Origin: JAQGMV01 sp963828715
GTDB lineage: Bacteria; Pseudomonadota; Gammaproteobacteria; Burkholderiales; SG8-41
DNA length: 64,000 bases
Reading direction: 5' to 3'
NCBI GenBank assembly: GCA_963828715.1
Contig: CAWHFX010000010.1
Span: 62,001-126,000, forward strand
Below are positions 1-11,746 of the stretch, piece after piece (within the stretch, counting starts at the first letter, position 1; the number at the start of each line of letters is the position of its first letter). Both the position numbers and the translations under genes were made by a program. The notes below the pieces were generated by a model. That model did no database searches. It was given only the letters and a program-made list of their open reading frames with translations, and had not been told where the DNA came from.

Positions 1-1947
1 CGAGCAGGGCACGCCACGTGGTGACCGTAGTCGCCGCGTTGAAGTTGACGAGCTCGACGTCTCGCAGAAGTGATGCGAGCGCCGGCGCGTTGGGCTGATG
101 GCTCGCAAACCGTGCCGCCGCGGCCGTGTACTCGAGCTGCAGCGAGTGGCGCAGCAGCAGATGCAGCAGCGTCGCGGGCGCCGCCATCGCGGGCGGCGGG
201 TCCGTTTCGTTCACGGGAAGCGGGGGATCGGCCAGCAACGCGGCGATGTAATTCGGCTCGAGCGACGCCACACCCTCCAGCGCACCCGCCTGTACGAGCG
301 GCGCGTTGACCGGCATCTCGCCTTCGTTGTACGCCGCCTGTTCCAGCCGCGTCTGCCACGTGAAGGCCAATGCATTCAGCACGGCGCGTCCCATTGCGCT
401 TTGCTGCGCCTGCCAGCCCGAGGACGCCAGGTCTTCGCCGAGGAACAGACGCAGATGCTGGAGATAACGCGGACCCAGCAGATGGCGCAGGCGGTACGTA
501 CGCGAGATCGCGTCGCTCTTCAGCAGCGCCGAGAGATCGGACGCAGGATCGTCGCTGCGCCCGATCCGCGGCACGTCGGGCGTGCGCGGCTGCCACAGCC
601 GGTCTCGCAGTGTCGCAAGCGTGGTCGCGAGCCAGCGTTCGGCGGCATCCGGAATATCGCTCGCAGTGCTCGCGAGCGACGTGACCGGCAGCACGCCGTA
701 CGGCTGCCGTCCGACACGCAGCGTGGGCAGCGGACCGAAAGGACGCACGTGCGCGATGAAATGCTCGCGTGCCCACGCGATCGCTTCGAGCGTGAGGCCG
801 CTGCCCTGGAGACCGATCAGATTCAGGAGGTAGTAGCCCCATGTGGCAGGCCACAGCGCGGTCGCCATCTGCCGCGCATCGATCTGTTCGACGAGTGCGG
901 CGTCGTAAAGCGGACGCAGGGTCGCGTGCGTGACGGCGGCATCGAAGCCCAGTGCTTTCGCCGAGCACGTCGGCGTTGCTGCCGCTCGGAGGGTCCGGCG
1001 CGCGGCATTCGTATTCGAAGCTGCGCGCGTGCAGCGGATCCTGCGAGGACCAGCCCGACGCGCATCGGCGCTGTTGTTGGTCGGCGTGCCGACACGCAGG
1101 AAACCGAGGCCGTTCGTGTAGTGATGCGCATCGAGCAACGATGCGATCGCAGTCGATGCCTGCTTCGGTTCGAGCGGCAGAAACACCGAACACGACGAGC
1201 GCATCGATCCCCTGCTGCGCGATCGCGGACGGCATCTTCAGTCGCAGCGCCATGCCATGCCGCTCGGCTTCGTCGAAGTCGACCATCCAGCGCATGCCCT
1301 CGTCGATGGCGGGCTGATCGGCCGGCGGCTCGTTCTTGTCGTGCGGATCGGGACCGACCGCGGGCTCGCGATCGACCTGCGCGCCGAGCGCGAAAGCGAC
1401 GAGGCTTCCGCGCGCGGTGGCGACCGCGATCCAGCGCTGTGGCATCGCACGGGCGAGCGGTGCGCGTTGCCAGCTTCCGCCGACGGCATCGGCGATCATC
1501 GGTGCCGAAGCGAGCTTGCGGGGCCGCGGGCAGCGGCTTGTCAGCCGGAACGGGGGCCGTGGGCCAGTCCTGCACGTTCGTCGGCGCGAGACTCCGCGCA
1601 ATCCACGCGGCACGCTGCGCATCGAAGCGATCGGCAAGCTGCTGCCATGCGACGCGCTCCGCGGCCGCATCGTGTCCGGCGCGCCAGGTCTGTTCCCAGA
1701 AATGCTGTCCCCACAGCCGCTCGTCGGCAGACAGCGCCGGCTCGTGCGCATCGACGTGAATCTGGTCGGGATAGACGCGCACGCGCAGCTCCTGCGTGCC
1801 GTCCGCCAGCGGAAAGAAGCGCGTCTCCAGCCGGACCGGCAGAAGCAGCAGCGGCTGATCCGACGGCGCCAGTGTCGCCGCCAGTTCCGGCGGAATCGCT
1901 GGGACAGTGAGCGCGGTGAGATTGATCGGCGGCGGAAGAAGTCGCAT
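1..1947 (-). CDS. Giant uncharacterised protein A, frameshifted, 3' end outside window
   Basis: I do not know a function. Reading starts at the ATG at 1947, 15 bases after the preceding gene. The first roughly 148 residues are clean and contain LLLLPVRLETRFF, LRVRVYPDQIHVD and ERLWGQHFWEQTWRAG. The frame then breaks near 1500 and sensible protein resumes in other frames: MIADAVGGSWQRAPL onward, then HHYTNGLGFLRVGTPTNN after a break near 1183, then WSSQDPLHARSFEYECRAP after one near 1060. From about 960 to position 1 one long frame runs on, with GYYLLNLIG and RVGRQPYGVLPVTS. From memory, similar motifs (vRvyPD, QPYGvLPvT) recur in very large hypothetical proteins of several phyla. The four shifts look like single-base indels inside an otherwise conserved protein. 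No signal peptide or membrane segment is visible. Confidence 0.55.
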
Positions 1948-1962
1948 CGATGGTGCGTTCTG

Positions 1963-4901
1963 CTATGACTTGATCAGCTCGGATGCGTGGATCGCGATGC
2001 GCACCGGCTGCTGGCGCGTGATCTGTGCCATGTGCGCGGCGTTGAACGCCCACGTCGTGCCGGGCGGCAGCGCGTGACCGGCGGGCGGTGCGGCGAGCGG
2101 CACGTGCGTCGCATTGCCGAAATCGATTTCGACATCGAAGCCGAAGCGCGGCTCGGTCGGCTGCTGCTGGATGACGAAGTACCAGCCCGGATCGCCGGTC
2201 GCGACCTTGGCATCGAGTTCGAATCCGAAGAAGGTGACATCGGGCTGCAGCGCGCCGCGAAACAGCGGATGGATTTCGCTTTCCTGCGCGCCGGGTTTGC
2301 GTCCGCCACCCGTACCGGCAGCGCCGGCACGGCATACACGCTCGCACCGGGGTAGCGGCGGAAGAGGACGCTGCGCACGAGCAGCACCGTCTGCTTCGGC
2401 GCATTCGGGGCAGCCTTGTTGTCGCCGAGATGTCGATCGGCCCACGCGGCGAGCGGCGCGACGTCGCCGTCTTGCTGCGCACTGACCGCACGCCAGAAGC
2501 GCCGGAAAAAGGTCGCGCGCGGATCGTTCACGACGAAGTCTCGCCACAGAAGCTCGCGCGCCATCTCGACGTTGAGCCCCAGCATGTAGGCTTCGATGAA
2601 GCGCTGGTTCGGCTCGAGCAACGCAACGCTGTCCAGCGGCACGCGCTCGAGCCCGGGCAGGAGCCAGTCCTGCGACAGCGACGCGAGCGGCTCCGACATC
2701 GGCTGCGTGAAGACGGGCGCGGTACCGACCGTTCCGAGCGCCGGGGGCGTTGTGTTGTGTTCGTCCTGCAGGCGAATGGTTGCCGCCATGCGCGCCTTGA
2801 AAACGGGTGCCGGATCGAGGGCGTTGCGAATCTGCACGCGCACCGCAGCGAATTCGAGCGCGGCACGTTTCCCGGGTTGAACGAATACGAGAGGCTGCTG
2901 CGGATTCACGACGTGCAGATGCCGCACGGCCGCTTCGCGAAACGCCTTCGCGTCGGCACTGTCGACGCGCGGCGGACGGATGATGACGGGATCGGTCGGC
3001 CGGCGATCGTCGGGGATTTCGCGCGGGTCGATCGGGTCGCCAGACTCGTCCGTACCGGGCCGCCGCAGCGGCGCCGCCGGAGCGACAGCCGTGCGCACGA
3101 GCACCCCGGCGTTAACGTCCGTGTGGAACGTGCCGACGAGGATCAGCGGCTCTCCCGAGACGGCGAAAGCGGGACGCGGCGCCATGCCGGCAACGGCTGC
3201 GTCGGTGCCACGCGCGAACGTCATGCTGGAGAACTGCCCAGGCAGGCGGCGCGTCACGGCGTCGAAACTGATCAGGCCGCGCGTCGGCGGCAGCGTGAAC
3301 GTGATGCCGATCGGCTGAGAGCCGAAGAGTCGGAACATCGAGCTCACGCCGGTGGCGGCCGTACTCGCAGGCGCTTGCATGCCCGCGACGCGCAGTGCAG
3401 TGCTCGCGCGCCGGCTGATGGCGCCCAGCGGCCGCGACAGCCTGCGCATCGGCGCCGACGTGGTGACATCGGGCGTGGAGGACGACGCGAGCATGCTTCG
3501 CATCGTGAGCGCCGGAGTGCTCTGCGCAGCCGTTTTCATGATGAGCCGCGACTGCGCCGGCGAGGCGAAGCGCCACAGCGCGTCGTCATCGTTCATGCGC
3601 TGGACATTGCGCGCGTGCAGCGTGCTGCCGATCGCGAGGCTCAACTGCATCTGCCGCAGCCGTTGGTTGGCCTCGCTCATCTCGCCTGCCTGGTCCCATG
3701 CCTGGGCCATCAGGTCTTCCTGCTGTTCCTGGATCACGCGCGTTCCGAGTGCCGCGACCACGCGTTCCCGCGGATCGAGGTTCAGCTCGTCGAGCCAGGT
3801 GCGCGCGGGCGCCTTGCCCACTTCATGACGACCGGCAATCCAGCGTCCGTAGATCGGCGGACCGAGCACGGGCTCCGCATTCGCATCGATCGACTGTGCA
3901 TTCGCGCTGTTTACGATCGACTGCAACTGGTCACGCCAGGCGGTGGTCGTGCTGTCCGGAAACGGATCGCGACGCGCGCCCACCGGTTGCAGCGCGCCTT
4001 CGAGCAGTACCGTGGGCGTCATCGCAGGCGGCACGGGAAATCCGGGCGCGGTAATGTCCAGCGGCCGCCGCCCCACCGTATCGCTGAAGTCGCGCGGGGA
4101 AAGCCGCGCGACGATCGATTCGAAGTCCTCCCGTGCGCCGGTGCGGAAGCGCCAACTGTAGTAGACGGGTAGCACGATGTTCGCCGGCGCATTGGCACCG
4201 CTCGCCCAAGCCGGTTCGAGTTGTGCGCCCGCATCGACGGACTGGCCGAGGCCGACCCGCCGGCCCGACTCGAACGCGGGCACGACACACGCGATGTAGT
4301 CCGTAAACGGAGCGAGGAGACGCGATGAGATCAGACGCGAGATCGAAAGATCGGGCCGCGACGCGAGCACCGTGCGCAACTCGTCTTCCGTCGCGTTCTC
4401 GTGTGTACCGAGCTGCGCGTGCGCCCAGGCCCATGACTCGGAAAGATCCGGCAGTTCCGCGCCCGGGATGGCCGGCGGTGCGATCTCGAGCACGGGCAGC
4501 GGTTCTTCACGCGGTGCACGCAGGCGCACACCGTCCTGCACGCGCACGACCACGAGCACGATCCACGGCCGCACGCGTCCCTGCGCATCGGCCGCGGCCG
4601 GCGTGAAGAGCCACGGCAGATCGGGGTTGTCGAATTCGATCGCGGCGAGATCGTTCGACTCGTAATCGTTCGTGCCGGCAGGCGGCTCGGTGCGCACGAC
4701 CTGCCGCGGATCGATGCCGAGCACGTCGGCAGGACCGAAAAGGCGCACCTGCACCGGCGGCGAGTCGACGGTGTTCACGGCCAGCGTCACCGTGAGTGGC
4801 GCCTGGGCCGGCAGCGCGGTCTTCAGCGGATCCGGAACGGAGATGCGCGCGGCGAGGCCTTGGCGCACCCACGGCAGAAAGACGACACTCGCGTCGCTCA
4901 T
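1963..4901 (-). CDS. Giant uncharacterised protein B (about 980 aa), one frameshift
   Basis: Function unknown. The start overlaps the stop of the upstream gene by four bases (4898-4901), so the two are probably translationally coupled. The N-terminal part (MSDASVVFLPWVRQGL) looks like a beta-rich structural domain. A central Gln-rich helical stretch follows (EQQEDLMAQAWDQAGEM). The C-terminal part contains LGLNVEMARELLWRDF, a motif I recall as recurrent in giant hypothetical proteins that sit beside DUF6603 proteins. Near 2287 the frame changes: after ALPVRVADANPAR the sensible continuation is QESEIHPLFRGALQPDVTFF and ends at 1963, whereas the original frame turns into an Arg/Ser-rich shadow ending at 1974. 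A single missing base explains this. There is no signal peptide, so a cytoplasmic or non-classically exported structural protein is possible. Confidence 0.6.
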
Positions 4902-7900
4902 TGCGTCGGCTCCAGTTGCGCGAGCTCGAAGTCGCGAACGACCATGCTGCGCCTGTCGCGCTGTGCCACACCCAGCGCTTCGACGAAGCTCACGTTGCGC
5001 GCCGCGTCGGAGACGATGCCGAGGTCCTCCGTCAGCGCGGTCCAGTGTGCGGGTTCGACTTTCGCGAACGGATTCGCGGGCGTCACGCGCTCGCGGCGCA
5101 GCACGCTGCGGCCGGCCGCACCGTGCATCGCATGCAGTTGCAGCAGTACTTCGCTCAGCCGGTAATCGCGCGCGGGCGGCGGGGGCGGCTTCGCTGCCTT
5201 GCGATCGATGACGCGCGTCTCGTATTCGAGCGGTGATTCCACACGCTGTGCGAAGCCCAATGCGAATTGCGACGAGCCGACGCGCAATCCTGCCTGCATC
5301 GACTGGAACGAAGGGCTGGCGAGCTTCGCGTCATCGCTCATTTCGAAAAACTGAGCGGGCGCGAAATCGTCCGCCAGTGCGGCTCCGGACTCATTACTGT
5401 TCCCGACGGCGACACGGGTCACGTTGAAGCGCCGGGCACCGGCGACTGGCGCTTCGCCGAACTTGTCGATGTCGCGATCCAGATTCAACGGCACGACACT
5501 CTGACGCACGGTGAGCGTACCGAGCGGGTGCACGCGCAGCACACCATCCGCCGCTACATCGCGGAGCGAGACGATGTGCGTTTGTCCCTGCGGCAGCTCG
5601 CTCGCCCAGCTCTTCGGGTCGGCCAGCGCGGCGCGCAGTTGCGCGGACGCATCCACGGCGGCCGCAACGCCCGGTCCGGCGCCGCTCACGAGCGTTACGT
5701 TGACGCGGATCGATACGTCCCACCACAGCACTTCGAAGGTGCACTTCGCGCGTACCGCGAGCGGCAGCGGCCCCTCGAGCGCGCCCTCCACTTTGACTTT
5801 GAAGAGATTGTGCGAGCCCTTGCGCAACTGCATCGAGGCGAAGAACTCCGCCAGGAAGTGGAACGGAAGGAGCTGAATCAACACATCGAAGCCCGCATCG
5901 CCGCTCACGTTGAATCCGTACGCCGCGGCGTAGAGATGCGCGTGGGCGCCGAACTGAACCGTGTTCGAAGTGAGAGCGAAATACGCGTCGCACGTGAGTC
6001 GCGGATTGTCGCCCGTCGTCAGACTGAGGGCGATCCGTTCGAGCGACGGGAAGCCTGCCGGTGGTGTGAAGGCGTGATGCATGCCCCCGACGGCGAGGGC
6101 GAAGCTGCGCGGCGACGTCCAGCGTGCCCGCAGCGCACCGGCGCCGGTTAGCGGAAAGCGGTGGAGGAGACGCGAATCGACAAGCACGGCGTCGATCGCA
6201 ACCGTGCCCTGATCGAAGTCGAAAATCCCGACCGCGTCGAGATTGAGCCGCAGCAGATCGTTGTCCATGCGCGGCAGAATCGCCTTCATGCGGCCGAGAA
6301 CGACGAAGCGGTTGCGGGCGCCGAGCTCGACGACGAGCCCGAGATTCACTTCGATCAGCGTCGGCAGTCCCCATTGGAGCTGCACCATGAGGCCGAGCAG
6401 ATAGCTGCCGCGCCTGGCCGGAAACACGCGATCGAGTGCGGCGAGGATCGTCGGCGCATTACGTACCGGATCCTGCGGGAAGAGAATCGATTCGAGCGTG
6501 TGGTTCTTGAGACCGCTGCGCAATGCGTCTTCGCTGACGGTGCGATGAATCGCAATGAGCCCGCCGATGCCCGTGAGACGCCAGCCGAGCGGCAATTGCA
6601 TCAACGAACCATTCGGCTGCGCCGTCTGGCCCGTGACGAGGATGATCAGCGAATAGCCTTTGCTGCCGTCGGGGAGCCGCGTCGAAAGCAGGCCGATCGC
6701 CTTCAGCGCGATCACGCCGGAGAGACTGAGCTCCATCACGCCGGCGTACTGGTGCTTCGCTTCGTCGCGGAACAGAAAGCCGCCGCCCTTCACGCTCTTT
6801 GCGTCCACGGCGAGGCCGATGCCCGCCGGTGGCAGAAAGCCCACGTCGAGATTGGCGAAATGCAGGTTCGCTTTCGACCGATCGTCCGGGAAATCGAGGG
6901 CAAGCTTGAGCCCGATGAGGTCGACGGTCGCGAGCACCGGTCCGATCTGTGCGCCGAACGAGAGTGCGACCTGAATCAGCGTCTTCGGCGCCGGGCCGCT
7001 CGTGTCGCGATCGAGGTTGAGCAGCGCGTGATGCAGGCGCACCGGGCCGATGCTCTTGCCGATGGGAATCTGCACCGGGATGCCGCCGCCCTTCACGCCC
7101 GTGGACGTGACCGGAAGATCGGGCGGCACGATGGACGATGGGGGCGAGGCTGCGGGTGGCGCGCTGAGCGCTCGAGGCATTGCGGGGCCACCGCCGGCGC
7201 GGGAGAAGCGGCGGCGCTCGAAGGCGTGGACAAGTCACCGGTGATGAACACGCCGTCGCGCGTGGAAATCCCGACACCGAAGCTGAATTCGGCGCTCGTC
7301 TGCGTCTTCGGCAGGAGCGAACCGATGAAGTCGTCGAACGACGTGCCATCGAGCGCGAGACGGCAGTCGTAGAACGCAAGCTGTGCACGCGCCGATTGCT
7401 GGTCGAGCACACCGGAGAGCGCGATGCGGCCGATCGAAATGCCGTTATCGCCGCCGAGGCTGAACTTGAAGCGGCGCTCTCCCGCCGGCATGGGCTTCGA
7501 CGCGACGGCGGCGTCGACGTGCAGCTTTCCTTCTCCGAGCGCACCGTCCACACGGAACGCTTCACGCCCGCCGATCTGAAAGCTGAACGGTGCATCGAAA
7601 CGCACGTCGGCCTGAGCGGCCCACGCGCTCGTGGGTGGCTCGACGGCGAACTGGAAAGCGCTGCCGCCGGCCGAAACGAACAGCCCGGGCCCGCCGTGTT
7701 CCCGCGGCACCCATGCAAGCGAGAAACGCAACGCGCCGTCGATCAGAATGCGACGGCTCTGATACGCCTTCGGCAGCGCGCGCAACTGGACAGACAACAT
7801 GCGTTCGGAAAGATCGTCCGCTGCGGGCGCCGCGCGTTCCAGCCCGGTGCGTGAAGCCGCGGGCTCGTCCCAACCGTAGAACATGCGGATGTGATGTTCG

Positions 7901-8565
7901 TCCTCCGGCATCGCATCGAGGCCGATCTCGCGCGACGAATTGCCCATGAACGCGAACACCGCCGCGAGGTGCAGCAGCGTCTCGTCGGAGAGCTTGCGCG
8001 CGTCCGCTTCGGTTTCGAGTGGATGTTCGGCCAGTGCGGCGATGGGTCCCAGCGCGAACTTGACGAGCGACTTGACCGACCCGTAGAAGCGCTGCCCCGC
8101 GGTACCGTTGGGGCCGTAGAGCGTCATCGGTTCGGTACTGAAACGCAGGAGCTCCATCCACACGAAGAGGTGGAACCAGCGATCGCGTATGTAGTTGCTC
8201 GCGAGGAGATCGATAATCGATTGCGTGACTTCTTCGGTCACGGCTTCGGGCCCGAGGTCGATCGCGTCCTTGATCGCCAGTGCGCAGTCGACGAGCTTCG
8301 TCAGATCGCCGATCGCGCCGATCCACGCTTCGATGTCGGGATTCGACGCGTTGACGTAAGCCTCGAGCTTGGCTAAGTCGAGATCGGTCGGGAATTGCGG
8401 CGGCGCCTTGAGCGTTCCGCCCAGATCGTCCACGAGCGCCGCGAGCGCGCGACTGTGAGGGTCGGTAACGAATGTCTCCAGCATCCATTTGCCGAAATCG
8501 ACGAACCAGCCGCCGACCGTCTGCAGCAGCGTCTTGTCCTCTTTCTTGTCGGTCTCTTCGGCCAT
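4898..8565 (-). CDS. DUF6603-like giant protein (about 1220 aa), one frameshift
   Basis: The start at 8565 lies 9 bases after the PhoD-like gene. The N-terminal third is helical (VGGWFVDFGKWMLETF) and includes LFVWMELLRFSTEPM. The remainder is a long beta-rich region with regularly alternating hydrophobics. Near the C-terminal side are ALTSNTVQFGAHAHLYAA, VSGDAGFDVLIQLLPF and FEVLWWDVSIRVNV, a signature I associate with DUF6603. Near 7183 the frame changes from TPSSAAASPAPAVAPQ to MPRALSAPPAASPPSS, within an Ala/Pro/Ser linker. One missing base would join both halves into a single protein. Two separate overlapping genes (7093-8565 and 4898-7180) are the alternative, but the tail of the first frame past 7183 reads as shadow. 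The biochemical role of the family is not known to me. Confidence 0.6.
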
Positions 8566-8574
8566 GGCTGAGGA

Positions 8575-11436
8575 TCAGAATGCCGGCGGACGAAACGGCG
8601 CAAGCTCCGGGCGCACTTCTTCGGCGTGTCCGACGAGCGATGCGCGCTGAACCATGTAGGCGAACGGTTTCGGCGCCGCGTCGGCCGTTGCGTCGGGGTC
8701 GGGGATGGCGGTGTAGACCTCATGCACTGCCGTGAGCTCGGGCGCGCGTTCGAAGCGGACCACGCCGAAGTTCGACCGGAAGAGAATCTGACGCGAGTGG
8801 CGGAGCTTGTTGAACTGATCCTGATGTCGCGCCGCCACTGTCGCATACGCAGCGATCTCGCGGCCGGGCTCCGCGTGATTGGCCAGCACGGACTGAACAC
8901 GTGCGTCGTCCGGCTCGAGCTTGCGCGGTTGTCCGGGCGGCGGTCGCTCGGTTTCCAGACGCACGTCGAGTGTGGGCTGGAGCCGCCACGACCAGTCCGG
9001 CAGCTTGTCCGCGGCCACTTTCGTTCCTTCCGGCCAGCCGAACGTAGGCATGAGCATCGGCGACTGATGGAGCTTGCGGCGGAGCACCGGCGGAATATCC
9101 GCGAGACTCTTCCCGGTCGTGAACACGAACGCCTTTTCTTCGGCCTTGTTCCAGCCCATGCGTTCGGCGCCGATGTCGGAACGGACCATGCGTTGCGCGA
9201 ACGAGAGCACACGGTCGACAGACCCGATGTACCACGGCATCACGTTCTTGAAACCGCTGCCCGTGAATTGCACGATGCGCGCGGGAAGCGCTTCGCCTTT
9301 GGTCCAGTAGGAAAGCGCGTTTGCCGACGAGTAGTGGACGTCGCCCGACAGGAGCAGCACGCGGCGATGTTTCGAGAGACGCTTGAGCAAGGCTTCGAGC
9401 GCGAGCGGATCGAAGGCCCACGCTTCGATCGCGTCGGGATCGGTGCCGATCATGCGGCGCGTCCCGCGTTCCTTCAGCTCGACCTCCTTCTTCTCTTCCT
9501 CTGTCTTGGCCGGGTCCTCGTTGAGTTTGCTGTAGGACTTCGCGTCGAACACGCGATAAGCAGTCGGTGCGATCAGTTCATCGAGCAGCCCCGCGCCGAG
9601 TACCTGCAGGGGCGCGACTACGATCAGCAGCTCGCATCCGGGCGGCAGCGTTTCCGGGATCTGATCGGGTTGTGCCGAGAGCGCGACATTGCCGGGCGGT
9701 CCTTCGCGGGAGACGAAGCTGCGGCGTGTCCGGTTGTCGAGTGCGATCAGAAGATGCTTCGGTCCCGGCACGGAGAAGTGCCACTTGATCGGCGGATTGA
9801 CGGGGTCGTATGAGCCGTCGACCGTGGGCTGCGGGCGGTGATCGCGATCGATAGCGAAAAATCGATCGAGCGCGTCGGCCACGGCTTTGCTCGGCTGCTC
9901 GGGCGTCGCGGGTGCTGCGTTCTCGTTCGCACGCGCCGGAAACATCGTGGCGATCGTCTGCAGGAGCCGCTGCGGATCGCCGGCCGGGCCGGTATCGTTG
10001 CGCTCGTTGAGATAGCGCACGGGGTCGTTGCCCCAATCCTGAAACACGGCGTAAGACGCAAGCGCGTTGCGCAGAATCGTGCGGCCGAGCGTCGAATTGT
10101 TGACGCGATCGACCCAGATCGGGTTCAGGTTCCAGTCGTCCGTCACGTCGTGATCGTCGAGGATCATATACGTCGGGACGTTGGCGAGCGTGCGGCGAAT
10201 CTTCGGCAGAGCCGCGTAGAAGAGCGCGAGCTGCTGCAATTTGACGTTGTGACGGTCTTCGAGCTTCGTCTGGCGCATCTTGAGGAGACAGGCATCCAGC
10301 GCGTCACCTTCCTTGCCCTCGCATTCCTCGTAGAACTCGTCTTTCTTCGTCGTGCCGACGTCTTCCGGCTGGAGCTTCTTCCAGTCGGGCACGGGCTCCA
10401 CGTCGGGCGGAACGATGAGCGGCGCCGTGTTGGTCTGCGGCAGCACATCCAGAATCTTCGGCCACGCGTTCGGCGGCAGCGGCCAGCACGAATTGCACCA
10501 CACCATCAGGTACATCGCCGCGAACTCGCCGAACGAAAAGAGATGACTCTCGCCGTCGGTGGTCGTCATCTGCGCCTGACGCAAAACGAGTCCCTGGCGC
10601 CGACCGGCGGGGAATGCGACGAGGTCGATCGGCAGCGGTGTCGGTCCGCCCGCGATCCAGCGGCGCGGCTCGTCGTCCGTATCTCCCGGACCTGAAGGCT
10701 GTAACGCATAGTCGATCGAGACCGTTTCGACGGGAACGCGCGGTTTCGGCCCCGGCAGACTCGAATCGCCCTCGTACGTGCCGATCAGCTCGTTGGCCAC
10801 CGGATTCAGCATCAGCAGATGTCCTGCCGACAGGTCGTCGGCGTAGATCTGGTCGCCGCCGAGCACGAGCTGGTGCGGGCGCTTCAGCGCGTCTTCGTAG
10901 AGATGACCGTCCGTCACGTAGTCGTCGATCATCGCCATGGCATCGGGATGCTCGTTGGTCGGACGGCGACACGATCCGTAGACGAGCTTGAGATCGTCGA
11001 GCGTTGCCGGAGGCAGCGAGAACGAGGGCAGGAAGTCGTCCGTGTAGCCGAGCGCGAGATGCGGCCGTGCAAGCTCGGGCGGCCCGCCGTTGGTGGTCGG
11101 CAGGCTCTTCAGCAAACCGAGCGAGCCGAGCGTATGCGTGGTAGAGCCGTCGAGGACGGTGAGGTCGTAGCTGTAGACGACGCCGGGTTTCAGCAACTTT
11201 TCAGACGCATCCGGTATGCGCAGCACGGCCGTCGTCACATGCAGACGGTCGCCGAAGCGCACGGTCGGTGTCGCGGGATCGCTCCGGACATGCGGGTTCG
11301 CTGCGCCCGTTTTGATGCGTCCTTCCCACAGCGTGATCGTGACAGTGGCCGGGCGGTTGAAAGCGACCCACACCGAGACGAGGTTGGGTTCGACGCGGCG
11401 CAGAATCGGGCCGGCGAGAACGAAGGGAAGCGTCAC
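8575..11436 (-). CDS. PhoD-like metallophosphatase
   Basis: Predicted 953-residue metallophosphoesterase of the PhoD/alkaline phosphatase D type. It starts with a beta-sandwich-like N-terminal domain (residues 1 to about 140) and then shows the PhoD motifs in order: LVYGSCRRPTNE (about 152-162), QLVLGGDQIYADD (about 189-201), YMILDDHDVTDDW, and a C-terminal VLLLSGDVHYSSANAL. These supply the Asp, His and Asn metal ligands. The start is GTG at 11436, chosen because GGAAAGG lies about 8 bases upstream. No signal peptide is visible, unlike secreted PhoD enzymes, so it probably works in the cytoplasm. It heads the four-gene operon, so its substrate may be connected to the giant proteins downstream. 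The frame is intact, in contrast to its three neighbours. Confidence 0.8.
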   Translation of the reverse strand: MTLPFVLAGPILRRVEPNLVSVWVAFNRPATVTITLWEGRIKTGAANPHVRSDPATPTVRFGDRLHVTTAVLRIPDASEKLLKPGVVYSYDLTVLDGSTTHTLGSLGLLKSLPTTNGGPPELARPHLALGYTDDFLPSFSLPPATLDDLKLVYGSCRRPTNEHPDAMAMIDDYVTDGHLYEDALKRPHQLVLGGDQIYADDLSAGHLLMLNPVANELIGTYEGDSSLPGPKPRVPVETVSIDYALQPSGPGDTDDEPRRWIAGGPTPLPIDLVAFPAGRRQGLVLRQAQMTTTDGESHLFSFGEFAAMYLMVWCNSCWPLPPNAWPKILDVLPQTNTAPLIVPPDVEPVPDWKKLQPEDVGTTKKDEFYEECEGKEGDALDACLLKMRQTKLEDRHNVKLQQLALFYAALPKIRRTLANVPTYMILDDHDVTDDWNLNPIWVDRVNNSTLGRTILRNALASYAVFQDWGNDPVRYLNERNDTGPAGDPQRLLQTIATMFPARANENAAPATPEQPSKAVADALDRFFAIDRDHRPQPTVDGSYDPVNPPIKWHFSVPGPKHLLIALDNRTRRSFVSREGPPGNVALSAQPDQIPETLPPGCELLIVVAPLQVLGAGLLDELIAPTAYRVFDAKSYSKLNEDPAKTEEEKKEVELKERGTRRMIGTDPDAIEAWAFDPLALEALLKRLSKHRRVLLLSGDVHYSSANALSYWTKGEALPARIVQFTGSGFKNVMPWYIGSVDRVLSFAQRMVRSDIGAERMGWNKAEEKAFVFTTGKSLADIPPVLRRKLHQSPMLMPTFGWPEGTKVAADKLPDWSWRLQPTLDVRLETERPPPGQPRKLEPDDARVQSVLANHAEPGREIAAYATVAARHQDQFNKLRHSRQILFRSNFGVVRFERAPELTAVHEVYTAIPDPDATADAAPKPFAYMVQRASLVGHAEEVRPELAPFRPPAF

Positions 11437-11746
11437 GACATCGCCTTTCCGCGGTTCAGTGGGCGCGGATGCACGCTCGGGTGACCCGCGATCGCGCGAC
11501 AGGGCCGATCGGTTTCTCGAGCACCCACGCGGGCCGGATACGCTGCCACCGCGCGGTCATGATGATCGTACGAGCGACGATGAAAACCTCCCCGCGTTAT
11601 CGTGGTCAGTTCGCTGGTTACGACGCGTGGGGATTGTAATACCATCGACGCCGATCCTTGATCGACGTCAACGAACGTCATTGTCCGCCCGAGCGGCTGA
11701 CGCGCGCCGCTCGTGCCTGCGCACCGCGTGTCGGTCTAGTTGCGCT
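11437..11746. other. Intergenic region upstream of the giant-protein operon
   Basis: About 310 bases between two minus-strand genes. It should hold the promoter of the PhoD-like/DUF6603-like operon. An open frame at 11433-11681 (minus) has no convincing start or protein-like composition. I see no tRNA, repeat or clear terminator. Confidence 0.4.

Noticed and set aside
98..1759. Long plus-strand open frame opposite giant protein A
   Set aside because: Arg/Ala-rich composition typical of antisense shadows in GC-rich DNA. The minus strand reads as real protein with motifs, even if frameshifted.
7093..8565. Separate 490-residue gene distinct from 4898-7180
   Set aside because: The last 30 residues of that frame are shadow, and the next frame continues the same Ala/Pro linker, so one frameshifted gene is the simpler reading.
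11433..11681. 82-residue minus-strand frame ahead of the PhoD-like gene
   Set aside because: No ribosome site, no domain and atypical composition. It more likely covers the operon promoter.
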